The notes below the pieces were generated by a model, which worked only from the letters and a program-made list of their open reading frames with translations, searched no databases and had not been told where the DNA came from. A stretch of 64,000 bases of DNA from Pseudomonas anuradhapurensis (lineage in GTDB: Bacteria > Pseudomonadota > Gammaproteobacteria > Pseudomonadales > Pseudomonadaceae): positions 1,370,001-1,434,000 of the forward strand of contig NZ_CP077097.1 in the NCBI RefSeq assembly GCF_014269225.2, read 5' to 3'. Position 1 is the first letter of the stretch. Each line of letters opens with the position of its first letter. This document shows positions 19,107 to 29,000 of this stretch, piece after piece. A program made the translations under genes and the position numbers.

Positions 19107-19152
19107 GCGCTACCCTGCAAGCTCAAGGATTGTTTTGCAGGAGAAACGAACC

Positions 19153-19704
19153 ATGCGTGCACATTGGTTGACGGTGTTGGTGCTGGCCCTGCTTGGCAGC
19201 GCTTCGAGCTGGGCTGCCGATTGCCCGGCCTTGTTGCAAGGCAGCCTGCCGGAGTTGCGGGGCAAGGGGCAGGTCGACCTGTGCCAGCGCTTTGCCGGCA
19301 AGCCGCTGGTGGTGGTCAATACGGCCAGCTATTGTGGCTTTGCACCGCAGTTCGAGGGGCTGGAGGCGACATACAAGGCGTATCACCAACAGGGCCTGGA
19401 AATGCTTGGTGTGCCCTCCAACGACTTCAAGCAGGAAGATGCCGATAGCGAGAAGACGGCCAAGGTCTGTTATGCCAACTATGGTGTCACCTTCACCATG
19501 ACCAAGGCGCAGCCGGTGCGGGGCAAGGATGCGATTCCGCTGTTCGTCGAACTGGCCAGCCAGAGCAGTGCGCCGAAGTGGAATTTCTACAAGTACGTTA
19601 TCGATCGCAAGGGCAAGGTGATCGGCAACTTTTCCAGCCTGACCAAACCGGATGACCCAGAATTCCGCGCTGCCATTGAAAAGGCCATCGCTTCGCAACA
19701 GTAA
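19153..19704 (+). CDS. Glutathione peroxidase family protein, periplasmic
   Basis: Protein of 183 residues. A signal peptide (to about SSWAA, residue 22) sends it to the periplasm. The peroxidatic Cys61 lies in [10 protein letters not shown], the family's first motif. The second motif is altered: [16 protein letters not shown] stands where most members have a GFPCNQF-type segment, so the usual resolving Cys is absent. [20 protein letters not shown] near 138 matches the third motif. It probably reduces peroxides using a thioredoxin-like partner. Good AGGAG site before the ATG. A repeat element starts right after the stop. Confidence 0.85.
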   Translation: MRAHWLTVLVLALLGSASSWAADCPALLQGSLPELRGKGQVDLCQRFAGKPLVVVNTASYCGFAPQFEGLEATYKAYHQQGLEMLGVPSNDFKQEDADSEKTAKVCYANYGVTFTMTKAQPVRGKDAIPLFVELASQSSAPKWNFYKYVIDRKGKVIGNFSSLTKPDDPEFRAAIEKAIASQQ

Positions 19705-19706
19705 TG

Positions 19707-19870
19707 TAACTGCTCTTGCTCTTGCTCTTGCTTCTAAGCGCGCAGTAGTCCAGGCGCCGCCGAATGCGACTTCAGGAGCCCTTCGTTCGGCCTCCTGAAG
19801 TCGCGAAGATCAAGATCAGGATCAAGATCAGAATCAAGATCAAGAGCAAGAGCAAAGTCAAAAGCGGGTT
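19707..19870. repeat. Reduced copy of the hexamer-flanked inverted-repeat element
   Basis: Left flank is a (GCTCTT)n array of about three units, then a segment nearly identical to 5145-5172 (AGCGCGC..AGT.CAGGCGCCGCC). GCGACTTCAGGAG (19766-19778) pairs with CTCCTGAAGTCGC (19792-19804) in a 13-base stem. The right flank is an AAGATC/AAGAGC array. Compared with the copy at 5061-5970, nearly the whole 190-base arms and centre are missing. Confidence 0.85.
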
Positions 19871-19888
19871 ATGTGCCCGGGTGGCGTG

Positions 19889-20149
19889 TTACTTCGCCTG
19901 CACCGTCATCGCCACCAACCGCACTACCAACGGCCTGACCATCAATACGCAAACGAACGCCACCGGCATCGCCAATCGATAGGCCTTAAGCACATTACCC
20001 AGGTACTCCGGGTTGACCCCCGCATTCGCCGCAGTAATCACGAAGCACATCAACAGCGCCATGATCGACGACATGTAGAAGGCAAAAACATAGGGCGTGG
20101 CACCCGGATGTAGTTTGCGTCGGCCGCGCGCCTGCGACAGGTTGCTCAT
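19889..20149 (-). CDS. DUF2798 domain membrane protein
   Basis: Protein of 86 residues with two membrane segments (about 20-42 and 57-80) in the DUF2798 pattern, including YVFAFYMSSIMALLMCFVIT and a C-terminal PVAFVCVLMVRPLVVRLV. Function unknown. GAGGAG before the ATG supports the start. Divergent from the LysR gene and possibly controlled by it, since LysR proteins often regulate the divergent neighbour. Confidence 0.75.
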   Translation of the reverse strand: MSNLSQARGRRKLHPGATPYVFAFYMSSIMALLMCFVITAANAGVNPEYLGNVLKAYRLAMPVAFVCVLMVRPLVVRLVAMTVQAK

Positions 20150-20264
20150 GTGAACTCCTCAAGGTTGGGTGGGAGGCGCAGGTTAGCAACGTACCTGTCA
20201 GCCGCTGTAGACCAGCCGTATTGAGTTCTTTATAAAGAGACTCTTACGAATCCAAGGGCCACGC

Positions 20265-21194
20265 ATGGACCTGCTCAATGCCATCCGCAGCTTCATCAAG
20301 GTGGTTGAAGCCGGCAGCATCGCCGCCGGCGCCCGCAACTTGGGCCTGAGCCCGGCTGCAGTCAGCCAGAACCTGGCACGCCTGGAAGGCCACCTTCAGG
20401 TACGCCTGCTCAGCCGCACCACCCGCAGCATGGCGCTGACCCCCGCCGGCGCCCAGTACTACGAGCGTGTCAGGCACATCGAACGCGACCTGGCCCTGGC
20501 CGAACAAGCCATTACTACCCCCGACAGCGAGCCCCAGGGGCGTTTGTGCATTGCCTCGACCTCCGCCTTCGGCCGCCACGTGCTGGCACCGCTGATACCC
20601 GCGTTCAGTGCCCGCTACCCCATGCTGTCGATAGAACTGGTAACGACTGATCGCCGGGTCAACCATGCGCGGGAAGACGTGGATGTAAGCCTGCGCATTG
20701 CTCCACAGCTGGAAGACCAACTGCTGGCCCGCCACATTGCCCGTATACCGTTCATTTGCTGTGCCTCACCCGGTTACCTGCGCAGCGCCGGCGTGCCAGG
20801 CACGCCCGAAGCCTTGCGTGATCACCGTTGCCTGGTGTTTCGCTACCCCGTGGATGGGCGCTTCCTGCGCTGGGGATTCATGCGTGACGGGCTGCGTTTC
20901 GAGGCCGAGTTCGGTAGCGTATTGATCAGCGATGACATCGATGCCCTGACCCAGATGGCACTGCACGATGGTGGCATCACCCGCTTGGCCGAGTTCATCG
21001 TGCAGCCGCACCTGGCCTCCGGCGCGCTGGTGCCGTTGTTCGAATACAGCGACAAGGGCCAGGCCTATGCCCAGACTGAACCAATGGATATCTACCTGTG
21101 CCTGGCCGACCGTTTTGCCATGACCGCGAAAGTGCGTGTGTTCATGGACTACCTGCGCGAATGCCTGGGTGACAGCTGGCAATTGCAGGCATGA
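20265..21194 (+). CDS. LysR family transcriptional regulator
   Basis: Protein of 309 residues with an N-terminal winged helix: MDLLNAIRSFIKVVEAGSIA, then LGLSPAAVSQNLARLEGHLQ as the helix-turn-helix (about 28-47), and RLLSRTTRSMALTPAG. The effector domain (about 90-300) belongs to the DsdA/CrgA-like group that also includes many repressors of quinone or drug-stress genes. Target unknown; the divergent DUF2798 gene is the first candidate. A bidirectional terminator follows. Confidence 0.88.
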   Translation: MDLLNAIRSFIKVVEAGSIAAGARNLGLSPAAVSQNLARLEGHLQVRLLSRTTRSMALTPAGAQYYERVRHIERDLALAEQAITTPDSEPQGRLCIASTSAFGRHVLAPLIPAFSARYPMLSIELVTTDRRVNHAREDVDVSLRIAPQLEDQLLARHIARIPFICCASPGYLRSAGVPGTPEALRDHRCLVFRYPVDGRFLRWGFMRDGLRFEAEFGSVLISDDIDALTQMALHDGGITRLAEFIVQPHLASGALVPLFEYSDKGQAYAQTEPMDIYLCLADRFAMTAKVRVFMDYLRECLGDSWQLQA

Positions 21195-21219
21195 AAAAAC
21201 CGCCACGCGGGCGGTTTTT
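21195..21219. terminator. Bidirectional intrinsic terminator
   Basis: AAAAACCGCC pairs with GGCGGTTTTT over ten bases with a five-base loop. The run of A on one side and of T on the other serves both the LysR gene (plus) and the convergent FadL-type gene (minus). Confidence 0.88.
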
Positions 21220-21236
21220 CATGTAACGCGTACGAA

Positions 21237-22517
21237 TCAGAAACGGTAGGTGAGGGAAGCACCAATACCGTGAGCGCTGTTCTCATACTTGGCTTGGTAG
21301 GTACCTTTCAACAGCTGTTGGGACGGAGAGCCCGACACATTGTTGACCTTGGTATCCTCTTCCCACAGGTACGAGTAGGCCACATCGATGGTCATGTCAT
21401 CGTTCGGGCTCCAGCCGGCACCAAAGCTGACCGCTTTACGATCGCCAGTCGGAATGCGTGGCGAGCGATCGTGGTTGTTGGTGGGCGACTGGTCGACCGA
21501 GAAGCCTGCACGCAGGGTCCACTCCTTGTTGACCTTGTAGGCCGCGCCAATGGCGTGGGCCCAGGTGTCATGCCAGTTCTGCTCTTCGGTGATGGTCTGC
21601 AGCGGGTAACCCGCCGGTGCTTCGTTCTTCACAACGATGCTTTCCAGGCGGCTCCAGCGCGTCCAGGTACTGCCCGCGTACAGTGTCCAGTGGTCATCCA
21701 GCTCATGAGTGATCGAGAAGTCCACCGACTCCGGCGTCTTGATCTTCAGGCTGGCGTCGAACTTGCCGTTCAGGCCAAGCTGAGGAATCGGATAGGAAAC
21801 ACGGGTATCGCCTTCAAGCTTGTAGTCGACCATCGAGTGATAGGTCAGACCCAGACGGGTACGGTCTGTAGCTTGTACCAGAACACCGATGTTGTAACCG
21901 ATGGCGGTGTCGTCGCCCTTGATCTTGATCTCGCCATCCGGGCCGCCGGGGCCCAGGAGCGCCTTGCTGCTCAGGTTCGAGCCCAGCTCACCCTTGATAC
22001 GGTTGATGGTCGGGCCAAAGCCGATCGACACCTTGTCGTTGAAGGCATAGCTGATGGTTGGCTGGAAGGTGACGACCTCGACCTTGCTCTTCTTGCCCCA
22101 GTAGCGTGCCGCGTCATCGCTACCGTAGTCGGTGATCAGGCCAAACGGCACGTAGACGCCGAAGCCCACGCTCCAGTGATCATCGATCGGCTTGACGTAG
22201 TAACCCATGGGTACGCCCACGACCGGGACCATGTCGCCATCGGTTTCCCCCCCGAAATTGCTACCACGGCCCGAAATATCAGTCTTGGCAATGACGGCTG
22301 CGCCACCCACGGTGACCTGTTCACGCTTCAGGCGTGACATGCCGGCAGGGTTGCCATACACCGTGCTGGCATCTTCGGCAGAAGACGAACGCCCCGCAAA
22401 ACCGGTTCCCATGCCGCTGATGCTTTGTTCGTTCAGCGCGAACCCGGCGGCGAGCAGCTGGCTGGATGCAAGAGCAACGGCAATGCCGAGGGAGGTTTTG
22501 AGCATTACTTTTTTCAT
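21237..22517 (-). CDS. OmpP1/FadL family outer membrane transporter
   Basis: Protein of 426 residues. A signal peptide (MKKVMLKTSLGIAVALASSQLLAA) is followed directly by the FadL N-terminal hatch pattern GFALNEQSISGMGTGFAG and the conserved STVYGNPAGMSRL near 52. The rest is alternating beta-barrel sequence, ending with Phe (SLTYRF), as required for outer-membrane insertion. FadL channels admit long-chain fatty acids and other hydrophobic compounds; the substrate here is unknown. No operon partners are apparent. Confidence 0.9.
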   Translation of the reverse strand: MKKVMLKTSLGIAVALASSQLLAAGFALNEQSISGMGTGFAGRSSSAEDASTVYGNPAGMSRLKREQVTVGGAAVIAKTDISGRGSNFGGETDGDMVPVVGVPMGYYVKPIDDHWSVGFGVYVPFGLITDYGSDDAARYWGKKSKVEVVTFQPTISYAFNDKVSIGFGPTINRIKGELGSNLSSKALLGPGGPDGEIKIKGDDTAIGYNIGVLVQATDRTRLGLTYHSMVDYKLEGDTRVSYPIPQLGLNGKFDASLKIKTPESVDFSITHELDDHWTLYAGSTWTRWSRLESIVVKNEAPAGYPLQTITEEQNWHDTWAHAIGAAYKVNKEWTLRAGFSVDQSPTNNHDRSPRIPTGDRKAVSFGAGWSPNDDMTIDVAYSYLWEEDTKVNNVSGSPSQQLLKGTYQAKYENSAHGIGASLTYRF

Positions 22518-22664
22518 TATTAGAAAACTCCTTGGGATCTCCGGGGCGAAACGCTACCAACAAATCACGCGCCGCGCTATAGCCTCGATCGCCGGAGATA
22601 GCGCGGTTTTGTAGGACAATCCGACCAAAATTCCTTTTTTTCCGGGTATTTTGTAGGACCCCTC

Positions 22665-23147
22665 TTAAGATGCTTGCGGCAATTTCCGGTCTATGCAGGT
22701 GTGCCAGGCGTGGGTGAAGTCGCGCAGACGGCCTTGCGGGTTGAAAATCTGTCGCCAGATGCGCGCCAATGCCAGCAGGTCGTCGGCGGCGGGCAAGGGG
22801 GTGGCCTGCTCTTCGACGAGCATCCAGGCAATGGCGGTGGAATAGCGCAGGTTGACCGTGAGTTCCAGGTGCGGACCGCCGAGGAAGGCGTGCTGGCTGG
22901 CCAGGCCGCGGACCAGGCTGGCCAGGTCGGGGTCGCGGGCCAGGTAATCGTCCCACAGTGCCTGGTGACGATGCTCGCCGATGCGGTACAGGCCATGCCC
23001 GCGTCGGTCATGCAAGGCCGCGCCCAAGGCCGACTGGCTAGCGGCGATACCCAGCAACAAGGCTTCGGCGCTGGCACTGTGACGGTTCAGGTAGACCAGG
23101 GTGGGTCGGATCACATACTGACACAATTCATTCGCCGCGATACCCAT
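22665..23147 (-). CDS. Protein resembling a tailed-phage structural/lysis-associated protein
   Basis: Protein of 160 residues without signal peptide. The pattern (VIRPTLVYLNRHSASAEALL at about 12-31, GIAASQSALG, RRGHGLYRIGEHRHQALWDD, LVRGLASQHAFL, NLRYSTAIAWMLV, ARIWRQIFNPQGRLRDF) matches, from memory, a family common in tail modules of large phages, where the first part reads LLLGTAAQES...GLYQIEPATH. The catalytic-looking ES/Q positions are changed here (AASQS, YRIGEH). No other phage gene lies nearby, so this looks like a lone domesticated or relict gene. A GAGGG site precedes the ATG. Function unproven. Confidence 0.55.
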   Translation of the reverse strand: MGIAANELCQYVIRPTLVYLNRHSASAEALLLGIAASQSALGAALHDRRGHGLYRIGEHRHQALWDDYLARDPDLASLVRGLASQHAFLGGPHLELTVNLRYSTAIAWMLVEEQATPLPAADDLLALARIWRQIFNPQGRLRDFTHAWHTCIDRKLPQAS

Positions 23148-23396
23148 GATGCCCTCGAGCAGTTAAGGGCCGGACGGGCGCTGGAGCTTGGCAGCTGGTG
23201 AAGGATCAGGCCCGCCGGAAGCGGCAGGTGCCGCTCGTGTTGAAGTGTAGTGTGATAATGATGATGTAAAAGGCTGTTTTTAAATCGATTGCTGCCTGAC
23301 GTGCCGGACTATATGCCTTAAGGCAATTACGCCAGGCCGGTTCAGGCAGGCTTGCGATGGAGCCATTCAGTGCTTGAATGCCGCACCATTCAGGGT

Positions 23397-23621
23397 TCAC
23401 GCGGTGAGCGACTGACGGGTACGGGCGATAACCGCTTGCAGCGGTTCGCTGCGGCTGTATTGCTCCGGATACAGGCGCTCGGTGTGGCAGGCGACGCCAT
23501 GTTCGTCCACCAGGGTGAAGCTGAAGCTGCCCTTGCGTGGGGCGACGATCAGGCACTTCAACGGCGAAAAGGCCTGGGAAAGGGTGCCAATGGCAGCCTG
23601 AATCTGATGATGAGTTTGCAT
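23397..23621 (-). CDS. DUF3509-like small protein
   Basis: Protein of 74 residues starting MQTHHQIQAAIGTLSQAF. The order of a helix, two beta strands (LKCLIVAPR, SFSFTLVDEHGV), then a helix with RLYPEQYSRSEPLQAVIARTR resembles the DUF3509 proteins found widely in Pseudomonas. Function unknown. I use the internal ATG at 23621 because the upstream in-frame extension has biased, Pro-rich shadow-like composition. Confidence 0.6.
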   Translation of the reverse strand: MQTHHQIQAAIGTLSQAFSPLKCLIVAPRKGSFSFTLVDEHGVACHTERLYPEQYSRSEPLQAVIARTRQSLTA

Positions 23622-24610
23622 ATTGTTTGGAGGTTCCTGCTTTAAACACGGAGTTAGGATCCGTGCATGATAGAAACGTTCCAGTGACGCCTTTATTAAG
23701 GGACGAACGAACCTGACTGGAACAGGGCAGCCAGAGGGGGCGCAATCAAAAGTGGGCGCTTGGGCTGACTGGTAGGTACTTCGGAAGGCAGGCAGCACGC
23801 CGGGGCCAAGGTTCTAGGCCGTCGGGGTGGGATCCTGATCAATCTGTCACGTGATTCGTGCCTGAACAGCGCAAGGCTGGCGAGTGAATCATCGAATGGG
23901 CCCGTCCTGGTTTCAGCAGTGCCACTCTTGGGGGGAGCGGGTCTGCAAGGACGCTTGAGGCCAGAATTGACTTTCAGCTTGGTACTAACGAGGCGCACCT
24001 TACCGGAAATGCCAACGCTTGGCAAGCTTTACCGCTTTGCTCCGGCGAGCCGAACAGTATCGCGCGTAATGAGCGTGCTGGGAAGAGGGGCCAAACGGTC
24101 TGCAATCGGCTGGATGTTCCGTTTTCGTGCACTCAAATGAGGGTTCAGGGTGCACTTGTTCACAGTCGGTGCGGCGCTTGTAACGACTTGGCAACACGCT
24201 GTGACGGACTCGCCAATGCCTTGACTGGGCGGTTAAGTCAATGAAAAAAAACACTATTTTCAGCTGGTGAAAAAATCGTCAGTTTGAGCCAAAGCCCCGA
24301 TCTACGCGGGTTTGCGGGGGATAGTAGGGGGTTGTCCACCGAGTTATCCACAGGAACTGTGGATTGTCCCAAGCGCTTGCTCTAGGACGGGCGTGCCAGC
24401 AATATAATGAACTGTCCGACAATCGACAGGTTCCAATGGGCCCTCAAGTCATTCACTTGATAACGTCAAGAAAAGATCGCTGAAAATTTTTTGGATTTTG
24501 CCGCAAACGCCTTGCCGGAATGCAAGAAATCGAGTGGCTGCGCCAAACCCGCGCCGTTAACGATTGCTGATAAGCTGCGCAGCAATCATCCAGCATCATT
24601 CGGGGTAGGC
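23622..24610. other. Gene-free stretch of about 990 bases
   Basis: No frame with convincing codon use. The base composition is more AT-rich than its surroundings, especially 24200-24520. It holds the DnaA-box-like cluster at 24332-24366 and, near 24562-24590, GATTGCTG against CAGCAATC forming an eight-base stem shortly before rmuC. An unannotated small RNA cannot be excluded. Confidence 0.6.
24332..24366. promoter_or_regulatory. Cluster of DnaA-box-like nonamers
   Basis: TTATCCACA (24344-24352) is a perfect strong DnaA box. TTGTCCACC (24332-24340) and the inverted TGTGGATTG (24358-24366) are looser matches on either side. Three sites in 35 bases are more than expected by chance, but there is no further origin architecture here. 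The nearest gene is rmuC, about 245 bases downstream. Confidence 0.45.
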
Positions 24611-26098
24611 ATGACAGTGGATCTGGCCAGCATTCTGCTGGGCTTGGTGGCAGGGGCTTTGCCCTGTCTGGGGTGGATCATGCAGTTACAGCGCCGCCAA
24701 GGCGCGCGGCAGGCCGAACAGGCGTTGCTTGAAGAACGCCTCAATGCCGCTCTGTTGGCCCAGGCTGGCCTGCAGGCGCAGCTGGAGGCCAGCCGCGATG
24801 AGATCAGTGACCTCAGCGAAGCCAACACGGTCAAGCAGGCCCAGCTGGCCGCCCAAGGCCGTGAGCTGGAATTGCTCCAGATCGACCGTGACAACGCCCG
24901 TGATGCCGCCCACGCCTGGAGCCTTGAGCGCGCCAACCGCGAAGCCGAACTGCGCCGCCTGGAAGCCCAGACTGCGCGCCTGGACGCCGAATTGCGTGAA
25001 CAGCAGGAAAGCCACCAGCAGCGTCTGGAAGACCTGCAGGAAGCCCGGGACACCTTGCGTGCGCAGTTCGCCGACCTGGCCACGAAAATCTTCGACGAGC
25101 GAGAGCAGCGTTTCGCCCAGACCAGCCAGCAGCACCTCGGCCAGTTGCTCGACCCGCTGAAGGAGCGCATCCAGGCGTTCGAAAAGCGTGTGGAGGAAAG
25201 CTACCAGCAGGAAGCCCGCGAACGCTTTTCGCTGGGCAAGGAACTGGAGCGCCTGCAGCAGCTCAACCTGCGCCTGTCCGACGAAGCCACCAACCTGACC
25301 CAGGCCCTGAAGGGGCAGAAGACCCAGGGCAACTGGGGTGAGCTGATCCTCGAGCGGGTGCTGGAGCATGCCGGCCTGGAAAAGGGCCGCGAATACCAGA
25401 CCCAGGTCAGCCTGAAGAGCAGCGACGGCGAGCGTTTCCAGCCCGATGTGCTGATCATGCTGCCCGGCGACAAGCAAGTGGTGGTGGATGCAAAGGTCAG
25501 CCTCACTGCCTACCAGCAGTTCGTCGCCAGCAACGACGACGCTGCGCTGAAGCAGCATGTGCAGTCGCTGCGCAGCCACGTCAAAGGCCTGTCGAGCAAG
25601 GACTACAACCGCCTCGAAGGCCTGCACAGCCTGGATTTCGTGCTGCTGTTCGTGCCGATCGAGGCGGCTTTCTCGGCCGCCCTGCAGGCCGAGCCGAACC
25701 TGTTCCAGGAAGCCTTCGACCGGCAGATTGTGATCGTCAGCCCGACCACCTTGCTCGCTACCCTGCGGGTGATCGACAGCCTGTGGAAGCAGGAGCGCCA
25801 GGGCCAGAACGCCCGCGAGATCGCCGAGCGCGCCGGCTGGCTGTATGACAAGTTCGTGCTGTTCATCCAGGACCTGGATGAGCTGGGCAGCCGCCTGCAG
25901 CAGGTCGACAAGGCCTATGCCGCCGCGCGCAACAAACTGTGCGAAGGGCGCGGCAACCTGGTCAGCCGCAGCGAACAGCTGAAAATGCTCGGGGCGCGCG
26001 CCAGCAAGAGCCTGCCGGCCGATTTGCTGGAGCGGGCGCTGTCCGACGAAGCATTGCCCGAAGAAGTGCTTACTGAACCAGGCTCAGATGGCGATTGA
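24611..26098 (+). CDS. rmuC: DNA recombination protein RmuC homolog
   Basis: Protein of 495 residues. An N-terminal hydrophobic anchor (about 3-25) is followed by a long Ala/Glu/Gln-rich coiled coil (about 30-190) and the RmuC nuclease-like domain (about 210-470), with GNWGELILERVLEHAGLEKG, PDVLIMLPGDKQVVVDAKVS and the later FVPIEAAFSAAL. In E. coli RmuC limits recombination at inverted repeats. The ATG at 24611 is chosen because the membrane anchor begins there. The 3' end overlaps the convergent sensor kinase gene by 29 bases. Confidence 0.9.
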   Translation: MTVDLASILLGLVAGALPCLGWIMQLQRRQGARQAEQALLEERLNAALLAQAGLQAQLEASRDEISDLSEANTVKQAQLAAQGRELELLQIDRDNARDAAHAWSLERANREAELRRLEAQTARLDAELREQQESHQQRLEDLQEARDTLRAQFADLATKIFDEREQRFAQTSQQHLGQLLDPLKERIQAFEKRVEESYQQEARERFSLGKELERLQQLNLRLSDEATNLTQALKGQKTQGNWGELILERVLEHAGLEKGREYQTQVSLKSSDGERFQPDVLIMLPGDKQVVVDAKVSLTAYQQFVASNDDAALKQHVQSLRSHVKGLSSKDYNRLEGLHSLDFVLLFVPIEAAFSAALQAEPNLFQEAFDRQIVIVSPTTLLATLRVIDSLWKQERQGQNAREIAERAGWLYDKFVLFIQDLDELGSRLQQVDKAYAAARNKLCEGRGNLVSRSEQLKMLGARASKSLPADLLERALSDEALPEEVLTEPGSDGD

Positions 26099-29000
26099 GC
26101 AGGGCACGCAGGGCCGCTGGCTTGACCGGCTTGGCCAGGTAATCCAGCCCCGAAGCGTGGACCATGGCGAGGGTTTCCTTGCTGCCGTCGGCGCTGATCA
26201 CCACACCCGGCACCGGTTCGCCCAGGCGCGCGCGTAACCAGCCCATCAGCCCGATGCCGGTCTCGCCATCGTCCAGGTGGTAGTCCACCAGCGCCAGGTG
26301 CGGGCGCATGCCCTTGGCCAGCAAGGCTTCGCATTCGGCCTGGTTGCGTGCGGTCCACACCTGGCAACCCCAGCGGCTGAGCAGGCTGTTCATGCCGATG
26401 AGGATGCTGTCTTCGTTGTCCACGCACAGCACGTGCAGCCCGGCCAGCGGCTGACCGGCCTGTTCCGCCGGGGCACTGGCAACTGGTGCAGCCTGGCGGG
26501 CAATCGGCACGCTGACGCGGAATACCGTGCCTGTGCCCGGCCATGAGCGCACTTCCAGCGTGTGGCCGAGTACCCGGCACAGGCCGTCGGCGATCGCCAG
26601 GCCTAGGCCCAGGCCTTTCTCGGCGCGGGTCTGGTGACTGTCCAGACGCTTGAACTCCTGGAAAATCACCTGCAGCTTGTCGTCGGCGATACCCGGGCCA
26701 CGGTCCCACACTTCCAGCCACAAGCGTTCACCCTGGCGCCGTACGCCCAGCAGGATCGGGCTCTTGCCGTAGCGCAGGGCATTGGTCAGGAAGTTCTGCA
26801 GCACCCGCCGCAGCAGCTTCATGTCGCTCTCCACCCGCAGGCGACTGCCGCGCAGGCGGAATTCCAGGCCTTTTTCGGCGGCCAGCACCTTGAACTCGGC
26901 GCCGAGGGTGTCGAACAGTTCGTTGAGGGCGAAGGGCTTGGGGTCCGGGGTGATCTTGCCGTTTTCCAGGCGCGAGATGTCCAGCAGGTCGCTGATCAGC
27001 TCTTCGGCCGAGCGCAGCGAGCTGTCCATGTGCTGCACCAGTTGCCGGGCCTCTTCGTTCATGCCTTCGGCCTGCTGCGACAGGGCTGCGGAGAACAGCC
27101 GTGCAGCGTTCAGCGGTTGCATCAGGTCATGGCTGACCGCCGCCAGGAAGCGGGTCTTCGACTGGCTCACGGCTTCGGCATGGCTCTTGGCTTCGGACAA
27201 TGCCTGGTTCAGTTGCGACAGCTCGAAGGTACGTTCGGCAACCCGCTGCTCCAGGCTTTCATTGGCTTCACGCAGGGCCTGCTCGGCCTCGCGGAACGGG
27301 GTGATGTCGGTGAAGCTCATGACGAAGCCGCCGCCCGGCATCGGGTTGCCGATCAGTTCAATCACTCGGCCATTGGGGAACAGGCGTTCCGATGAATGCG
27401 CGCGGCCCTGGCGCATCCAGTGCAGGCGGCGGGCCACGTGCACCTGGGCTTCGCCGGGGCCGCACAGGCCGCGTTCGGCGTTGTAGCGGATGATATCGGC
27501 AATCGGCCGGCCGACGCTGATCAGCCCGTCGGGGTAGTTGAACAGCTCCAGGTAGCGACGGTTCCAGGCCACCAGGTGCAGGTTCTGGTCAACCACGCTG
27601 ATGCCCTGGTTGATGTTCTCGATGGCGCCTTGCAGCAGGGCGCGGTTGAACTGCAGCACCTCGCTGGCTTCGTCGGCGATGCGCACCACGTCTTCCAGCT
27701 GCATGTCGCGGCCTTCGATGGCGGCCTTGACCACGGCGCGTGTCGATGAGGTGCCGAGCACCCCGGCGAGCAGGCGTTCGGTGTGTTCGATCCAGTCACC
27801 GTCGGCGTTCTGGTTGGGGTTGAAGCCCTTGCCCTGGCGATAGGCGAAGCGGATGAAGCTCTGCCGCGCGCGCTCTTCGCCGACAAAGCGCGAAGCCAGG
27901 GTCAGCAGGTCGTCGATCTGCACCGCCAGCAGCGGCTTGCTGCTGGGGCGGGCACTGGTCTGCTGGCCGATGAAGCGGCCGGCTTGCCAGTGCTCGGACA
28001 CCCGCGTGCGCGATAACAGCGAGACCCAGCCGAACAGCGTGAAGTTGCCCGCCAGCGACAGCACCACGCCTTGGGTCAGCGGGCTGATCGGCAGGTTCAG
28101 CGGGTTGCCATGCAGCCACGCCAGCCCCGGAAACAGCTGCAGTGACCAGCCCACGCTGTGCGCGGCAATCGGCAGCACCAAGGTGTAGAACCACAGGAAG
28201 ATGCCGGCCGCCAGGCCGGCGAACACGCCGCGGCGGTTGGCCTGCTTCCAGTACAGCGCGCCGAGCATGGCCGGGGTCAGTTGGGTCACGGCAGCGAAGG
28301 CGATCTGGCCGATGGTCGCCAGGCTGGCCGTGGAGCCCAGCAGGCGGTAGCTGACGTAGGCCAGCAGCAGGATCACCACGATGGTCACCCGGCGTACCGA
28401 CAGCATCCAGTGGCGGAACGCCTCGAATGGCCGTTCGGCGTTGGTCCGGCGCAGCAGCCAGGGCAGCAGCATGTCGTTGGAAACCATGGTCGACAGCGCC
28501 ACGGCCTCGACGATGACCATGCCGGTGGCGGCCGAGGCGCCGCCGATGAACGCCAGCAGGGCCAGGCTAGGGTGGGCCTCGGCCAGTGGCAGGCTGATGA
28601 CGAACGAGTCGGAAATCACCGTGCCCGGCAGCAGCATCTGCCCGGCCAGGGCGATGGGCACCACGAATAGCGCGGCCAACGCCAGGTACATCGGGAATAC
28701 CCAGCGCGCCAGGCGCATGTCCTGGGGTTCGATGTTCTCCACCACGGTGACGTGGAACTGCCGTGGCAGGCAGATGATCGCCATCATCGCCACGGCGGTC
28801 TGCACCACCATCGACGGCCAGTTGATGGTCTCCTGCCAGTAGTCCTGCAGGTGGACTGACTGGCGGGCCTGGCTGAACAAGTCATCGAAGCCGTCGTACA
28901 GGTTGAACACCACGAACACGCCCACGGCAAGGAAGGCCAGCAGCTTGATCAGCGATTCGAAGGCAATCGCCAGGACCATGCCACGGTGGTGCTCGGTCAC

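Noticed and set aside
23696..24254. Minus-strand short frames in the gap before rmuC
   Set aside because: Pro/Arg-rich composition, no ribosome sites and no recognisable motif.
24332..24366. Replication origin
   Set aside because: Only a few DnaA-like boxes, no AT-rich 13-mers in order and no dnaA, dnaN or parAB nearby; recorded only as a box cluster.
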